Notes: generated by a model not told the origin, from the letters alone. A stretch of DNA of 36,767 bases from Flavobacteriales bacterium (GCA_011525195.1 WTIP01000088.1:4260-41026); one strand, 5' to 3'; positions 19,014-28,340 are shown, counted from the first letter of the stretch. A program made the numbers and translations.

Positions 19014-21464
19014 ATGTTTAAATACTTGATTTCAGTCTGTGCCTTATTCTACTTTGTCAGTAACAATGCTCAAATTCAATCACCGGATTCCTTTTTAGGT
19101 TATGAACTAGGAACTCAATTCTCGAGACACCACCAGGTAGTTGATTATTTTAAACACTTAGACGCAAATTCTTCTCTTCTCAAGTTACAAGCCTATGGAA
19201 AAACAAACGAAGGGCGTGTCCTCCAATTAGCCTTTATTTCTTCAAAAGAGAATCTTGAAAATTTTGAATCTATAAGGCGCGAACACCTGCAAAATAGTGG
19301 AATAATTTCAGGTCCAAAAAATGACAATAAAGTAGTGGTTTGGTTGAGTTATAATGTTCATGGAAATGAGTCTTCAAGTACAGAAGCGGCCATGAAAACA
19401 GCCCATGCTTTACTAACCACCTATTCAGAATGGCTAAAAGATACGGTTGTTATTCTTGACCCTTGTATCAATCCGGATGGTCGTGATCGGTATGTCAATT
19501 TTTATAATCGCGTAAAAAGTAGTCCTAATAATACAGAAGGTTTTACACGCGAACATCGCGAGGGATGGCATAATGGACGAACCAATCACTATATTTTTGA
19601 TTTAAATAGAGATTGGGCCTGGCTTACCCAAAAAGAGTCACAGCAACGCATCAAAAAATACAACCAATGGCTTCCCCATGTTCATGTTGACTTCCACGAA
19701 CAGGGTATCAACAGTCCGTATTACTTTGCCCCCGCTGCCGAACCACTTCATGAGATTATCACCCCTTTTCAAAAACAGTTTCAGGAAGTAATCGGAAAAA
19801 ATCACGCAAAATATTTCGACCAAAAAGGCTGGTTTTATTTTACCAAGCAGCGCTTTGATTTGCTTTACCCCAGCTACGGCGACAGCTATCCTACTTTTAT
19901 GGGAGGAATTGGTATGACCTATGAGCAAGCGGGAGGAGGAATTGCCGGATTGGGTATAGAAAATAATGAAGCCATTACTTTGAGTCTCAAAGATCGAATC
20001 GAACATCATTTTACAACAGGTATTTCAACTGTAGAGATCGCTACTATAAATAAAAGTATACTCAATAAAAATTATCAATCCTATTTCATAGACCAAAATT
20101 ACAAATACCAAAATTATATTTTAGAAGGGCCAAAACACAGACTAGACGCCTTACAAAAACTATTGGACTATCACGAAATTAAAAGTGAACAGCTTAAAAA
20201 AAAGAGTCTAATCAAAGGCTATGAATATCAGCAACAAAAAAACAGCAGTAGTTCTTATGCTGCCAATTCGCTTGTAGTTTCAACAAACCAGACAAAAGGA
20301 AAAATGGTACAAGTACTTCTTGAACCTAAAACCAAACTCCAAGATTCTTTAACCTATGATATTACGGCATGGTCTCTGCCCTATGCCTATGGATTGAAGG
20401 CAATGGCAACAGAAAATTCGGTTGAAACAGTTCCTTATAGGCAAGCAGAATCTGAGTCAATCATACTTTCTGAATCTGCTTATGGCTACGCACTGGACTA
20501 TAACAGCTTTAATGACAGCCAATTTCTTGCCGCTTTACTCAAGGCCAATATTGGCGTTCGATTTAATGAAACTCCTCTGCGTAATAGTAATAAAAATTGG
20601 GACCGTGGAAGCTTATTTATTCTCAGAGCAGACAATCAGAATAATGAAAATTACCTCGAAAAGACAGCTGAGTTGGCTGGCCAATTCAAGCAAATACTCA
20701 CTCCAATAACAAGCGGATTTTCTGATTCTGGACCTGATTTAGGCGCAGCAGAATTGGTACTAATAAAAGCTCCACGTATTGGTTTGCTAAGATCTGATGC
20801 AGCGTCGAGCTATAATTACGGTGAAATCTGGCATTTCTTCGAACAAGCCTTAAACTACCCAGTCCTACAGCTAGAAGAAAGTCAGTTGATAAGCGCCTTG
20901 GAATCAATTGACCAGCTAATACTCCCGAGTGGCTACTACAATCAGTGGGATATTGAAAATAGTGCTGATAAAGCATTATTGGAATGGATCAAAAAGGGAG
21001 GTAAACTTATCGTAATGGCTAATGCACTTGAGCGTTTTGCCGATCATCCCTCTTTTGATTTGTCAAAAAAAGAGCCTGAACCATTTAATACTACCCAAAT
21101 AAATTATAGCGATCTAGAACGAAGTGAAATCAGCTATATGACAACAGGAAGTATTTTTGAAGTTAAGCTAGACCCAAGCCACCCTTTAAGCTTTGGTATT
21201 GAACGTTATTATACCTTAAAACTCGATGAAAAAGCCTATAATTTGCTCTCGAATCAATACAATCCTTTCACTTTAGGGTCAAAAGCACAACCATTAGCTG
21301 GGTTTATTGGTCATAAAGCGATCAACAATCAGTCTAATGCTTTGGTAGTTGGCATAGAGTCCAAAGGAAGAGGTAAACTAGTTTATTTTGTAGATAATGT
21401 CCTTTTTAGAGGATTTTGGTATTCGGGTAAGTTGCTCTTTTCAAATGCGCTTTTTTTCTTATAA
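19014..21464 (+). CDS. Secreted M14-family zinc carboxypeptidase with C-terminal GATase1-like domain
   Basis: The start is placed at 19014, where a signal peptide begins (MFKYLISVCALFYFVSNNAQ). The track start at 18885 lies inside bshC on the other strand. The 816-residue protein has the M14 zinc ligands His116 and Glu119 in NVHGNESSS and His228 in VDFHEQGINSPYY. The substrate arginine lies in DLNRDWAW and the catalytic Glu304 in GMTYEQAGG. From about residue 590 a glutamine-amidotransferase-like fold follows (GLLRSD, LLEWIKKGGKLIVMANALE), as in the large Bacteroidota M14 proteins; no catalytic Cys is visible there. It probably trims peptides in the periplasm or medium. It ends 10 bases from the end of rimO. 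Confidence 0.92.
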   Translation: MFKYLISVCALFYFVSNNAQIQSPDSFLGYELGTQFSRHHQVVDYFKHLDANSSLLKLQAYGKTNEGRVLQLAFISSKENLENFESIRREHLQNSGIISGPKNDNKVVVWLSYNVHGNESSSTEAAMKTAHALLTTYSEWLKDTVVILDPCINPDGRDRYVNFYNRVKSSPNNTEGFTREHREGWHNGRTNHYIFDLNRDWAWLTQKESQQRIKKYNQWLPHVHVDFHEQGINSPYYFAPAAEPLHEIITPFQKQFQEVIGKNHAKYFDQKGWFYFTKQRFDLLYPSYGDSYPTFMGGIGMTYEQAGGGIAGLGIENNEAITLSLKDRIEHHFTTGISTVEIATINKSILNKNYQSYFIDQNYKYQNYILEGPKHRLDALQKLLDYHEIKSEQLKKKSLIKGYEYQQQKNSSSSYAANSLVVSTNQTKGKMVQVLLEPKTKLQDSLTYDITAWSLPYAYGLKAMATENSVETVPYRQAESESIILSESAYGYALDYNSFNDSQFLAALLKANIGVRFNETPLRNSNKNWDRGSLFILRADNQNNENYLEKTAELAGQFKQILTPITSGFSDSGPDLGAAELVLIKAPRIGLLRSDAASSYNYGEIWHFFEQALNYPVLQLEESQLISALESIDQLILPSGYYNQWDIENSADKALLEWIKKGGKLIVMANALERFADHPSFDLSKKEPEPFNTTQINYSDLERSEISYMTTGSIFEVKLDPSHPLSFGIERYYTLKLDEKAYNLLSNQYNPFTLGSKAQPLAGFIGHKAINNQSNALVVGIESKGRGKLVYFVDNVLFRGFWYSGKLLFSNALFFL

Positions 21465-21474
21465 AAAATAAGGA

Positions 21475-22782
21475 CTATTGATTTAAAGGGATTCCAATCA
21501 GATCAAAATCTGTTGCAGCTGTGATTTTCACCTCTGTAAAATCCCCTAATTTTAAATAAAATTGGGCTGCATCAATTAATACTTCATTATCTACATCTGG
21601 GGAGTCCATAAAAGTCCTTCCTATATAATGGTTTCCTTCTTTTCTGTCTATCAAGCAGCGGTATACTTGACCAATCAAGCTTTGATTGTGCTCCCATGAA
21701 ATCTGAGCTTGTATTTCCATAATTTCATTGGAGCGCTTTTGTTTTATTTCTAGGGGGACATCGTCTTTTAGATGATAAGCATGGGTGTTTTCCTCATGAC
21801 TATAAGTAAAACAGCCCAGGCGTTCGAAACGCATAGACTTCACCCAATTTTTCAATATTTCAAAATCTGCTTCTGTTTCACCGGGATAGCCTACGATAAG
21901 GGAAGTTCGAAGAACAATTCCTGAAACGCGTTCCCTAAATTTATGAAGTAAAGCAGTCGTTTTTGCTTGGGTAGTTCCTCTGCGCATTGATTTTAGAATC
22001 GGGTCGGCAATGTGTTGTAGAGGAATATCTAAATAATTACATATTTTTTCCTCTTCACGCATTACCTCTAAAACTTCTTCTGGAAAACCTGTAGGAAAAG
22101 CATAATGCAACCGGATCCATTCGATACCTTCAATACTTACGAGTTCTTTTAACAAATCTGCAAGTCTTCGTTTTTTGTATAAATCCAAGCCGTAATAAGT
22201 AAGGTCCTGAGCGATTAATATAAGTTCTTTTACCCCTTCTTTAGCCAGTATTTTAGCCCGTTGGACAAGTGCTTCAATGGGTACAGATTTGTGTGTTCCT
22301 CGCATGAGTGGAATGGCACAAAAAGAACAGGGTCGGTCACAACCCTCAGCTATTTTAAAATAGGCATAATGCTTTGGATTTGTTAAGATTCTTTCTCCCA
22401 CGAGCTCATGTCGGTAGTCTGCTTTGAGTACTTTGAGTAGCTGGGGTAGATCAGTAGTCCCAAAATATTGATCCACTTGGGGGATTTCTTTTTCCAAATC
22501 AGGTTTATAGCGCTCACTCAAGCAACCTGTAACATAGACTTTATCAACTTCACCCGCTTCCTTTTTTTTAATTTGCTCTAATATGGTCGTAACAGACTCC
22601 TCTTTGGCATTGTCTATAAAACCACAGGTATTGATTACCACAATATTTCCTTCCTCTTCATGAACTACTTCTTTGCCACTGGCCTTTAGTTGACCCATCA
22701 AAACCTCAGAATCATAAATATTTTTTGAGCATCCCAGCGTAATGACATTGATTTTATTTTTTTTGACGGATTTTGTTCTCAT
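21475..22782 (-). CDS. rimO: Ribosomal protein S12 methylthiotransferase RimO
   Basis: This radical-SAM enzyme adds a methylthio group to a conserved Asp of ribosomal protein S12. The 435-aa protein has the N-terminal UPF0004 domain with three cluster cysteines (Cys18 in TLGCSKN, Cys53 in NTCGF, Cys87 in TGCLS). The radical-SAM motif CDRPCSFC (Cys148, Cys152, Cys155) follows, and a C-terminal TRAM domain (about 370-435). The GCSKN signature and the sequence RGTHKSVP favour RimO over MiaB. It is the last gene of the ftsY transcript, 3 bases after the amidase. Confidence 0.95.
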   Translation of the reverse strand: MRTKSVKKNKINVITLGCSKNIYDSEVLMGQLKASGKEVVHEEEGNIVVINTCGFIDNAKEESVTTILEQIKKKEAGEVDKVYVTGCLSERYKPDLEKEIPQVDQYFGTTDLPQLLKVLKADYRHELVGERILTNPKHYAYFKIAEGCDRPCSFCAIPLMRGTHKSVPIEALVQRAKILAKEGVKELILIAQDLTYYGLDLYKKRRLADLLKELVSIEGIEWIRLHYAFPTGFPEEVLEVMREEEKICNYLDIPLQHIADPILKSMRRGTTQAKTTALLHKFRERVSGIVLRTSLIVGYPGETEADFEILKNWVKSMRFERLGCFTYSHEENTHAYHLKDDVPLEIKQKRSNEIMEIQAQISWEHNQSLIGQVYRCLIDRKEGNHYIGRTFMDSPDVDNEVLIDAAQFYLKLGDFTEVKITAATDFDLIGIPLNQ

Positions 22783-22785
22783 GAA

Positions 22786-24429
22786 CTAATGGTATTGAGC
22801 AGGTAATTTTCGAGAGCGACTCAAACGCTCAAAAGCAGCACCCAGATTTAATAAGAGTTGCTCACTCCACGAGGATGCTATAAAAGTGAGGTTTTTAGGC
22901 TCGCCAGAAGAAGTATAACCCATAGGGACACCTAAAGCTGGGTAATGGGCGGCGGCGGCATTTCGGGCAGAGTAATTATTAATTGATACAAAGGCATCTA
23001 AATTGTATTGCTGAAGTACTTCTTCAAAAAATGCTTTAGCTTCAAGCATGAGTTCTTTTTTTTCTTCTGAAAAATCCTTTTGCGTTCTGTTTTCTTCTGC
23101 AATTCTTTCGAAGATTTCTTGACCATAAGGAGCATGTAATAGTGAATCCTTTTGGTTAAAAGCAAGAATATCCGCTATAGAATCTAATCCAAGCGCTGGG
23201 TGAGCAAAGGTATTGAGATAATTAGGTAAGTCTGCACGCATATCGATATCAAGGAGTGTACGAAAGTTACTCAGTTTAATTTCGGGTGGGTCAAAAGGAA
23301 TAATTTCGGCTCCATGGGCTTTCATAATTTCGAGGGCGTTCTGAAGCATACTGTCTTTTTCAAAATTTCGGTTAACCCCTAAACGCTTGCCTTTTAAATG
23401 CGCCGTATCAAGCTGCTTATAGTCAATCGGGGGTGAGGCATAGCTATACGGATCATTCTGATCCTCGCCGATAAGGGCGCTCATAAGTATGGCATTATCA
23501 AGAATATTTTTAGTCATTGGACCCGCAGTATCCATACTACTAGAAATTGGAATGACACCACTTCTGCTTATGGCCCCTATAGTAGGTTTTAATCCTACTA
23601 CACTGTTTTTTCCTGAAGGAGATAATATAGATCCTGAAGTTTCAGAACCTATTGCAGCTACAGCATAATTTGCAGCTACAGCTACACCGCTCCCAGAGCT
23701 AGAACCACCTGTCTCAAAGGTTTTTCTTCCATAGGGGTTTAGGGTCTGTCCCCCCATGGCACTATAGCCTAAGGGACAAGCTTGACAAAAGTAATAAGCC
23801 CATTCACTCATATTTACTTTCCCTAATATTAGCGCCCCTTTACTTTTTAATTGTTTGACAAGAAAGGCATCTTCTGAGGGAAAGTTATTTTCAAGCGCAG
23901 CTGCTCCAGCTGTTGTTGCCATAGGCAAAGCGTCAATATTGTCTTTTAGGAGTATAGGCATCCCATAAAGGGGATGTGTATTACTTTTACTTCTTTGTGC
24001 ATCTTTTTTACGTGCTTCCTTGAGCACATCAGGATTCAAATTGATAAGCGCGTTTAAATAGGTTGAGTGGTTGGTTTCAAAGTGGTAAATTCTATAGAGA
24101 TAAAAAAGAACCAATGCTTCATAAGTCAGCTTTTTTTCAGCAATATGCTTTTGAATTGTGAGAATATCTTGCTCTAAAATCAATCCCTTTACAGCCTCGT
24201 GATCTGCTTGTGTATAGCGTGAAAGAGCTTTTTCAAAGGGACTAAAAAGCGAATTCCGATCTCGGTGTTTTGACTGAATTCTCTTGTACCTCATTCGAGT
24301 AATGGGGTGTGTAGCGTTTGCTGCTAACTCTGGAGTCTCATCATAGGCTTCCCATTGCTTTAAAGGCTCACTCGGACTAAAACAACTTAAAAATGAAAGG
24401 CAGACAAAAAATAAGCTGCTTTTTTTCAT
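22786..24429 (-). CDS. Exported amidase-signature enzyme
   Basis: This 547-residue member of the amidase signature family hydrolyses amides by a Ser-Ser-Lys triad. Lys162 lies in GMPILLKDNIDA, the cis-Ser in the GGSSSGSG stretch (243-248), and the likely nucleophile Ser267 in GSETSGSILSPSG, where the common form is DTGGS. An N-terminal signal ending SFLSC (Cys16, imperfect lipobox) points to export. It therefore should not be GatA, which is cytoplasmic, and no gatB or gatC is nearby. Its start overlaps the stop of the alpha/beta hydrolase by 4 bases (ATGA), so the two are translationally coupled. The substrate is unknown. Confidence 0.9.
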   Translation of the reverse strand: MKKSSLFFVCLSFLSCFSPSEPLKQWEAYDETPELAANATHPITRMRYKRIQSKHRDRNSLFSPFEKALSRYTQADHEAVKGLILEQDILTIQKHIAEKKLTYEALVLFYLYRIYHFETNHSTYLNALINLNPDVLKEARKKDAQRSKSNTHPLYGMPILLKDNIDALPMATTAGAAALENNFPSEDAFLVKQLKSKGALILGKVNMSEWAYYFCQACPLGYSAMGGQTLNPYGRKTFETGGSSSGSGVAVAANYAVAAIGSETSGSILSPSGKNSVVGLKPTIGAISRSGVIPISSSMDTAGPMTKNILDNAILMSALIGEDQNDPYSYASPPIDYKQLDTAHLKGKRLGVNRNFEKDSMLQNALEIMKAHGAEIIPFDPPEIKLSNFRTLLDIDMRADLPNYLNTFAHPALGLDSIADILAFNQKDSLLHAPYGQEIFERIAEENRTQKDFSEEKKELMLEAKAFFEEVLQQYNLDAFVSINNYSARNAAAAHYPALGVPMGYTSSGEPKNLTFIASSWSEQLLLNLGAAFERLSRSRKLPAQYH

Positions 24430-25415
24430 GGCTTTGCGGGTAAAATTTGATTGAAAAAACGAATCGCCTCATTTGCCACTTCTTCATAGCCTTCAGTAGA
24501 GAGCGAGGAGGTCATCACATGATCGCCAATATTTGGAAAGGCTATTTTTTGTTTTAGAGAATCGGGAGTACCCAACTGATCAAACATTTTTAACATGGCT
24601 GGCACAGAAACGACTTTATCCTGAATCGAATCATTTTTATAATAATAGCCCAAGAAAACGGGAATATTGATTTTTTGAAAAGTTGACTTGCGCATTTTGA
24701 GGTCTAAGAATTTTTGCATTTGCGTTAGCGCTTCAACCCGAGATTTGGTGGTCCAGTATTTTTTCTTTTCTTCTTTATCTGTCTGCATATAATGATAATC
24801 GCCCCCTCTGACTAAACGTGCTATCTGCAATCCCCAAGGTTTGGATAATAGTTTTGCCTTGGGATCAAAAACTTCAATATTTGGACTAAATAATGCCAAA
24901 GCTGCAATCTTTGGATCTTCAGCTAATGCCAAAGTAAGGGCACCACCATGTGAAGTCCCTAATACAATAACCTTATCACCCAGTTGTTTTGCTATTTCAA
25001 GCGCCTCTTTACCTGATTCCCAATATTCCTCGTTATTAAAATTCAACATGGGTTCTTCTTCTACCAATCCATGTCCAAATAATCGAGGGACATATAAATT
25101 GGCTTTTAGGGCTTGGGCAATTATTCGGTGGGCGGGATCACCCTCTTTTCCTGAAGCTGTATAGCCATGCAGATATACGACACTATAAGGTGTCTTTTGA
25201 GGAATTGAATCATAAAAAAATATTTTAGATTCATTATCAGGTTTAATATTTTCTAGGGCTGCTTCCTTTGTTTGAATCCAATCTTGAAGTGCGTCCAATT
25301 GGCTTGGAATATTCGGTTTGGAATTATTCAATTCAGGGTTCTCTACACGGGGGCCTACGAGGTAGATTGCTCCCAAAATCAATAAAAATATGGCTAGACC
25401 ACGAATTGCTTTCAT
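24426..25415 (-). CDS. Membrane-anchored alpha/beta hydrolase
   Basis: This 329-residue protein has an N-terminal hydrophobic segment (about 5-21) that is probably an uncleaved anchor or signal peptide. The alpha/beta hydrolase fold shows the oxyanion motif VVYLHGYTASGKEG, the nucleophile elbow LGTSHGGAL (Ser155) and a late GDHVMTS histidine. An acid in the NDSIQDKVV region would complete the triad. The substrate cannot be told; esterase or lipase-like activity is likely. It starts 4 bases after ftsY and overlaps the amidase by 4 bases, so the two hydrolases form a pair inserted between ftsY and rimO. Confidence 0.88.
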   Translation of the reverse strand: MKAIRGLAIFLLILGAIYLVGPRVENPELNNSKPNIPSQLDALQDWIQTKEAALENIKPDNESKIFFYDSIPQKTPYSVVYLHGYTASGKEGDPAHRIIAQALKANLYVPRLFGHGLVEEEPMLNFNNEEYWESGKEALEIAKQLGDKVIVLGTSHGGALTLALAEDPKIAALALFSPNIEVFDPKAKLLSKPWGLQIARLVRGGDYHYMQTDKEEKKKYWTTKSRVEALTQMQKFLDLKMRKSTFQKINIPVFLGYYYKNDSIQDKVVSVPAMLKMFDQLGTPDSLKQKIAFPNIGDHVMTSSLSTEGYEEVANEAIRFFNQILPAKP

Positions 25416-25419
25416 AAAC

Positions 25420-26379
25420 TTAAGATTGACTAAATAAAGTAGTAATAAAATTTTGCTTATCGAAAGGCTGCAAATCTTCTAGTCCTTCGCCTACTCCGAT
25501 ATATTTTACTGGAATTTGAAATTGATCGGATATACCAAGCAAAACGCCTCCTTTGGCAGTCCCGTCTAATTTTGTAATGGCCAGACTGGTCACTTCAGTA
25601 GCTGCAGTAAATTGTTTAGCCTGCTCGAAAGCATTTTGGCCTGTTGACCCATCTAAAACTAGAAGTACTTCATGTGGGGCTTCAGGAATAATTTTATCCA
25701 TAACACGCTTTACTTTAGAGAGCTCATTCATCAGGTTAATTTTATTGTGAAGCCTTCCTGCTGTATCAATAAAAACAAGATCAGCTCCTTGAGCCTTTGC
25801 TGACTGAAGTGTATCAAAAGCAACCGAAGCTGGATCACTTCCCATTTCTTGTCGAACCAGTGAAACTCCTACTCGATCTGCCCAAATTTGAAGTTGGTCT
25901 ATGGCTCCCGCTCTAAAAGTATCGGCTGCTCCCAATAAGACTTTTTTACCCTGTGACTTAAAAAAATGCGCTAATTTTCCCACAGTAGTTGTCTTACCTA
26001 CTCCATTCACACCAACCACCATCACCACATAGGGCTTATAGTGATCCAGCTCTTTTTGAGAGGAATCCGTTTCTGTTTCTGGCGATACGAGCAATTTCAT
26101 GATTTCTTCTTGCAACATTTGCATAAGCTGATCATTTCCTAAGTATTTATCTTTTGCGATACGCGTCTCTAAAGCCTCAATAATTTTTAATGTCGTGGCA
26201 ACTCCAACATCGGATTGAATAAGTACATCCTCTAACTCGTCCAGAAGATCCTCGTCTATAGTAGTCTTCCCAACTAATGCAGTCCCTATTTTAGAAAAGA
26301 AGGATTTTTTTGTGCTTGCAAGTCCTTCCTCAAGTTTTTTTTGATCTTTTTTTGAAAAAAAGGCTCTTAATTTTCCCAT
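25420..26379 (-). CDS. ftsY: Signal recognition particle receptor FtsY
   Basis: FtsY is the SRP receptor GTPase that delivers ribosome-nascent chain complexes to the membrane. The 319 residues are a compact form without a long acidic N-terminal region; only a short basic stretch (KLRAFFSKKDQKK) precedes the N domain (about 20-100). GTPase motifs are present: P-loop GVNGVGKTT (123-131), DTAGRLHNK and the guanine-binding TKLDG. It starts just after the terminator that ends the ribosomal protein operon and leads ftsY-hydrolase-amidase-rimO. Confidence 0.97.
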   Translation of the reverse strand: MGKLRAFFSKKDQKKLEEGLASTKKSFFSKIGTALVGKTTIDEDLLDELEDVLIQSDVGVATTLKIIEALETRIAKDKYLGNDQLMQMLQEEIMKLLVSPETETDSSQKELDHYKPYVVMVVGVNGVGKTTTVGKLAHFFKSQGKKVLLGAADTFRAGAIDQLQIWADRVGVSLVRQEMGSDPASVAFDTLQSAKAQGADLVFIDTAGRLHNKINLMNELSKVKRVMDKIIPEAPHEVLLVLDGSTGQNAFEQAKQFTAATEVTSLAITKLDGTAKGGVLLGISDQFQIPVKYIGVGEGLEDLQPFDKQNFITTLFSQS

Positions 26380-26392
26380 AACCGCTACGCAT

Positions 26393-26419
26393 AAAAAAAG
26401 CTACCTAAAAGTAGCTTTT
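26393..26419 (-). terminator. Rho-independent terminator of the rpmB-rpmG-DUF4295 operon
   Basis: On the minus strand AAAAGCTAC, a six-base loop and GTAGCTTTT form a perfect 9-bp stem running into a stretch of seven T. It lies 22 bases after the DUF4295 stop and 14 bases before the ftsY start, so ftsY either has its own promoter within the hairpin region or depends on read-through. Confidence 0.75.
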
Positions 26420-26440
26420 ATATTTGATTTGGAAGATATT

Positions 26441-26593
26441 TTATTGGTTATCTAACCAACTATTTGCTAAATCTGGCGGTATAATGGTTTCTACAAAGCT
26501 ATAGGAATTTCCTCCTTCTTTTTTTACCATTTTAATCGCTTTTGTTAAGCGCTTAGATCCTGTTTGTAAAGTTGCTACTGATTTCTTTGCCAT
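26441..26593 (-). CDS. DUF4295 small protein (not in ORF track)
   Basis: This 50-codon gene is below the ORF-track cut-off. It reads MAKKSVATLQTGSKRLTKAI and ends DLANSWLDNQ. The lysine-rich MAKK(T/S)VATLQTG start is the hallmark of DUF4295, a short basic protein typically encoded directly after rpmG in Bacteroidota. Its position here, 3 bases after rpmG and before the terminator, agrees. Ribosome association is a reasonable inference from its charge and operon, but its function is not established. Confidence 0.92.
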   Translation of the reverse strand: MAKKSVATLQTGSKRLTKAIKMVKKEGGNSYSFVETIIPPDLANSWLDNQ

Positions 26594-26596
26594 GAT

Positions 26597-26779
26597 TTAC
26601 TTAATTTCTTTATGAACCGTCATTTTTTTCAAAATGGGGTTAAATTTTTTAATTTCAAGACGTTCAGGTGTATTTTTTTTATTCTTGGTCGTAATATAAC
26701 GAGAAGTTCCTGCTTGTCCAGAATCTTTATGCTCTGTACATTCTAATATTACTTGTACTCTGTTTCCTTTTTTTGCCAT
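26597..26779 (-). CDS. rpmG: 50S ribosomal protein L33
   Basis: This 60-residue basic protein of the large ribosomal subunit contains [23 protein letters not shown], the core L33 signature. Only one Cys (ECTEHK) is present and the C-terminal pair is replaced by FNPILKK, so this is the zinc-independent (C-minus) form. It lies 3 bases after rpmB and 3 bases before DUF4295. Confidence 0.97.
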   Translation of the reverse strand: MAKKGNRVQVILECTEHKDSGQAGTSRYITTKNKKNTPERLEIKKFNPILKKMTVHKEIK

Positions 26780-26782
26780 GAT

Positions 26783-27022
26783 TTAGCCTTTATAGGTTCC
26801 TTTTGCTCGTGCTTCTTTTAAAACAGCAGAAATACCTTTCTTATTGATGGTTTTTAAAGTCGCTGTAGAAACATTAAGTGTAATCCACTTTCCTTCCTCA
26901 GGAATAAAAAAACGTTTCTTGATAATATTTGCATCGAAACGACGCTTGGTACGGTTTAATGAAAAGGAAACATTATTCCCAAACATAACTCTTTTTCCGC
27001 TGATTTCACAAACTTTGGACAT
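26783..27022 (-). CDS. rpmB: 50S ribosomal protein L28
   Basis: This 79-residue large-subunit protein starts MSKVCEISGKRVMFGNNVSF with SLNRTKRRFDANI, the L28 signature. Only one Cys is present where the zinc form has a CxxC pair, so it is the C-minus form, like the neighbouring L33. It is the first gene of the rpmB-rpmG-DUF4295 operon, with a good promoter 20-50 bases upstream. Confidence 0.97.
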   Translation of the reverse strand: MSKVCEISGKRVMFGNNVSFSLNRTKRRFDANIIKKRFFIPEEGKWITLNVSTATLKTINKKGISAVLKEARAKGTYKG

Positions 27023-27043
27023 AATGGTCTTTTAATGTGGGTG

Positions 27044-27073
27044 CAAATTTACTTTTTTTTATAGAGTATCAAA
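27044..27073 (-). promoter_or_regulatory. Bacteroidota-type promoter of rpmB
   Basis: On the minus strand TTTG (27073-27070), 18 bases, then TAAATTTG (27051-27044). Both elements match the flavobacterial consensus (TTTG / TAnnTTTG) with allowed spacing, and the spacer has an A-run. The leader to the rpmB ATG would be about 15 bases. Confidence 0.7.
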
Positions 27074-27092
27074 AATCTTTTAGAAAATAAAT

Positions 27093-28340
27093 CTAGTTTT
27101 TATTGAATTCTTTAAAAACCAATTCAAGGGCTTTATTGACCGCTTTTTCTACGACCCGCTCTCTATGGTTTCCAAAAACAAATTGCTCACTTTGCAAGCC
27201 TTCATCAGTGGCGATAGCAATCCATACAGTTCCAATTTCAGCTATAGAATCCCCTTTAGTGGGTCCTGCATTTCCAGTTGTTGCCACTGCTACTGAACTT
27301 TTAAACTTATTTAATGCATTCAGCGCCATAGATTCAGCTACTTCTTGACTGACTACACTGTATTGATCGATAAGTTTCGGGGAGACTCCTAAAACTGAAG
27401 TTTTGGCTTCTGTTTGATAACTTACTATACCTCCTTTAAAATAAGCTGAGGCGCCGGGAATCTTTGTCAATCGAGCGGCAATTCTTCCTCCCGTACAACT
27501 CTCCGCTATAGCCAATGTTTTCTTTTGTTGGGTGCACAGTGTTAAAATTTGTTCTTCTAAAGAGGTTTCTGATTCAAATCCTACAAAAATATCTTCAATT
27601 TGTGGCAAGAGCGCATCAAATGCAGCTTGCATTTCATGGTGCAATTGTTTGTTGTCTGCACCCTTTCCTGAGAGTCGCAATCTAACTTTTCCTAGATTTG
27701 GCAGGTAAGCCAATTTTAGGGATGGGGGTAATGCATTTTCCCAAGTAGCGATACGCTGTGCTATGGCACTTTCGCCCAGACCGAAAGTAATTGCAGTTTT
27801 ATGCATAATAAAAGGGGTCTCAAAATGGGATTGAAGTGCTGGGAGTACTTTGTCATTCATCAGAGCTTTCATTTCAAAAGGAACTCCTGGTAGTGAAATG
27901 ACGAGCTGTTCTTTTTGTTGAAACCACATTCCAGAAGCAGTGCCATAATCATTTTTAAAAATTCTCGCTTTTGAAGGGAGTAAAGCCTGTTGCCTGTTTT
28001 CTTTAATTATGGGCGTATTTACATATTTAGCAAACAACTGTTCGATATGGTCCAAAATTTCATTGTTTTGGACAAGGGTGTCGTTAAAATACGCACAAAG
28101 TGTATGTTTGGTAATATCGTCTTTTGTAGGACCTAAACCGCCCGTAATTAATCCAATTTCAGCTCTTTTTTTCGAAGCCTCTAAAGTTGAAATGATCGCT
28201 TCTTTTGTATCAGATATACTCGTTATTTGAATAATTTCAATTCCAATTTTATTAAGTGCTTTTGACAGGAAAACAGCATTGGTATTCACTACCTGACCGA
28301 TTAATAATTCATCTCCAACTGTAATTAGCTCTGCCTTCAT
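27093..28340 (-). CDS. cinA: CinA-family competence/damage-inducible protein (NMN amidohydrolase)
   Basis: This 415-residue two-domain CinA has an N-terminal MoCF/MoeA-like domain (about 1-170: ELITVGDELLIGQVVNTN, GLGPTKDDITK, SLPGVPFEMK) and a C-terminal CinA domain (about 255-415: LAIAESCTGGRIAARLTKIPG, GGIVSYQ, TTGNAGPTKG). The C-terminal domain deamidates nicotinamide mononucleotide in NAD recycling; the N-terminal domain is linked to ADP-ribose hydrolysis in some homologues. It follows the FAH gene by one base and is the last gene of the E2 transcript. Confidence 0.95.
   Translation of the reverse strand: MKAELITVGDELLIGQVVNTNAVFLSKALNKIGIEIIQITSISDTKEAIISTLEASKKRAEIGLITGGLGPTKDDITKHTLCAYFNDTLVQNNEILDHIEQLFAKYVNTPIIKENRQQALLPSKARIFKNDYGTASGMWFQQKEQLVISLPGVPFEMKALMNDKVLPALQSHFETPFIMHKTAITFGLGESAIAQRIATWENALPPSLKLAYLPNLGKVRLRLSGKGADNKQLHHEMQAAFDALLPQIEDIFVGFESETSLEEQILTLCTQQKKTLAIAESCTGGRIAARLTKIPGASAYFKGGIVSYQTEAKTSVLGVSPKLIDQYSVVSQEVAESMALNALNKFKSSVAVATTGNAGPTKGDSIAEIGTVWIAIATDEGLQSEQFVFGNHRERVVEKAVNKALELVFKEFNKN

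Noticed and set aside
19638-20009. 123-aa minus-strand ORF inside the M14 gene
   Set aside because: It is antisense to the conserved zinc-site coding region and has no signal, domain or neighbour support.
22786-24429. Amidase as GatA of the tRNA amidotransferase
   Set aside because: It has an export signal, and no gatB or gatC is adjacent.
24841-25164. 107-aa plus-strand ORF inside the alpha/beta hydrolase gene
   Set aside because: It lies wholly opposite a well-supported coding frame with conserved motifs, so it is a shadow ORF.
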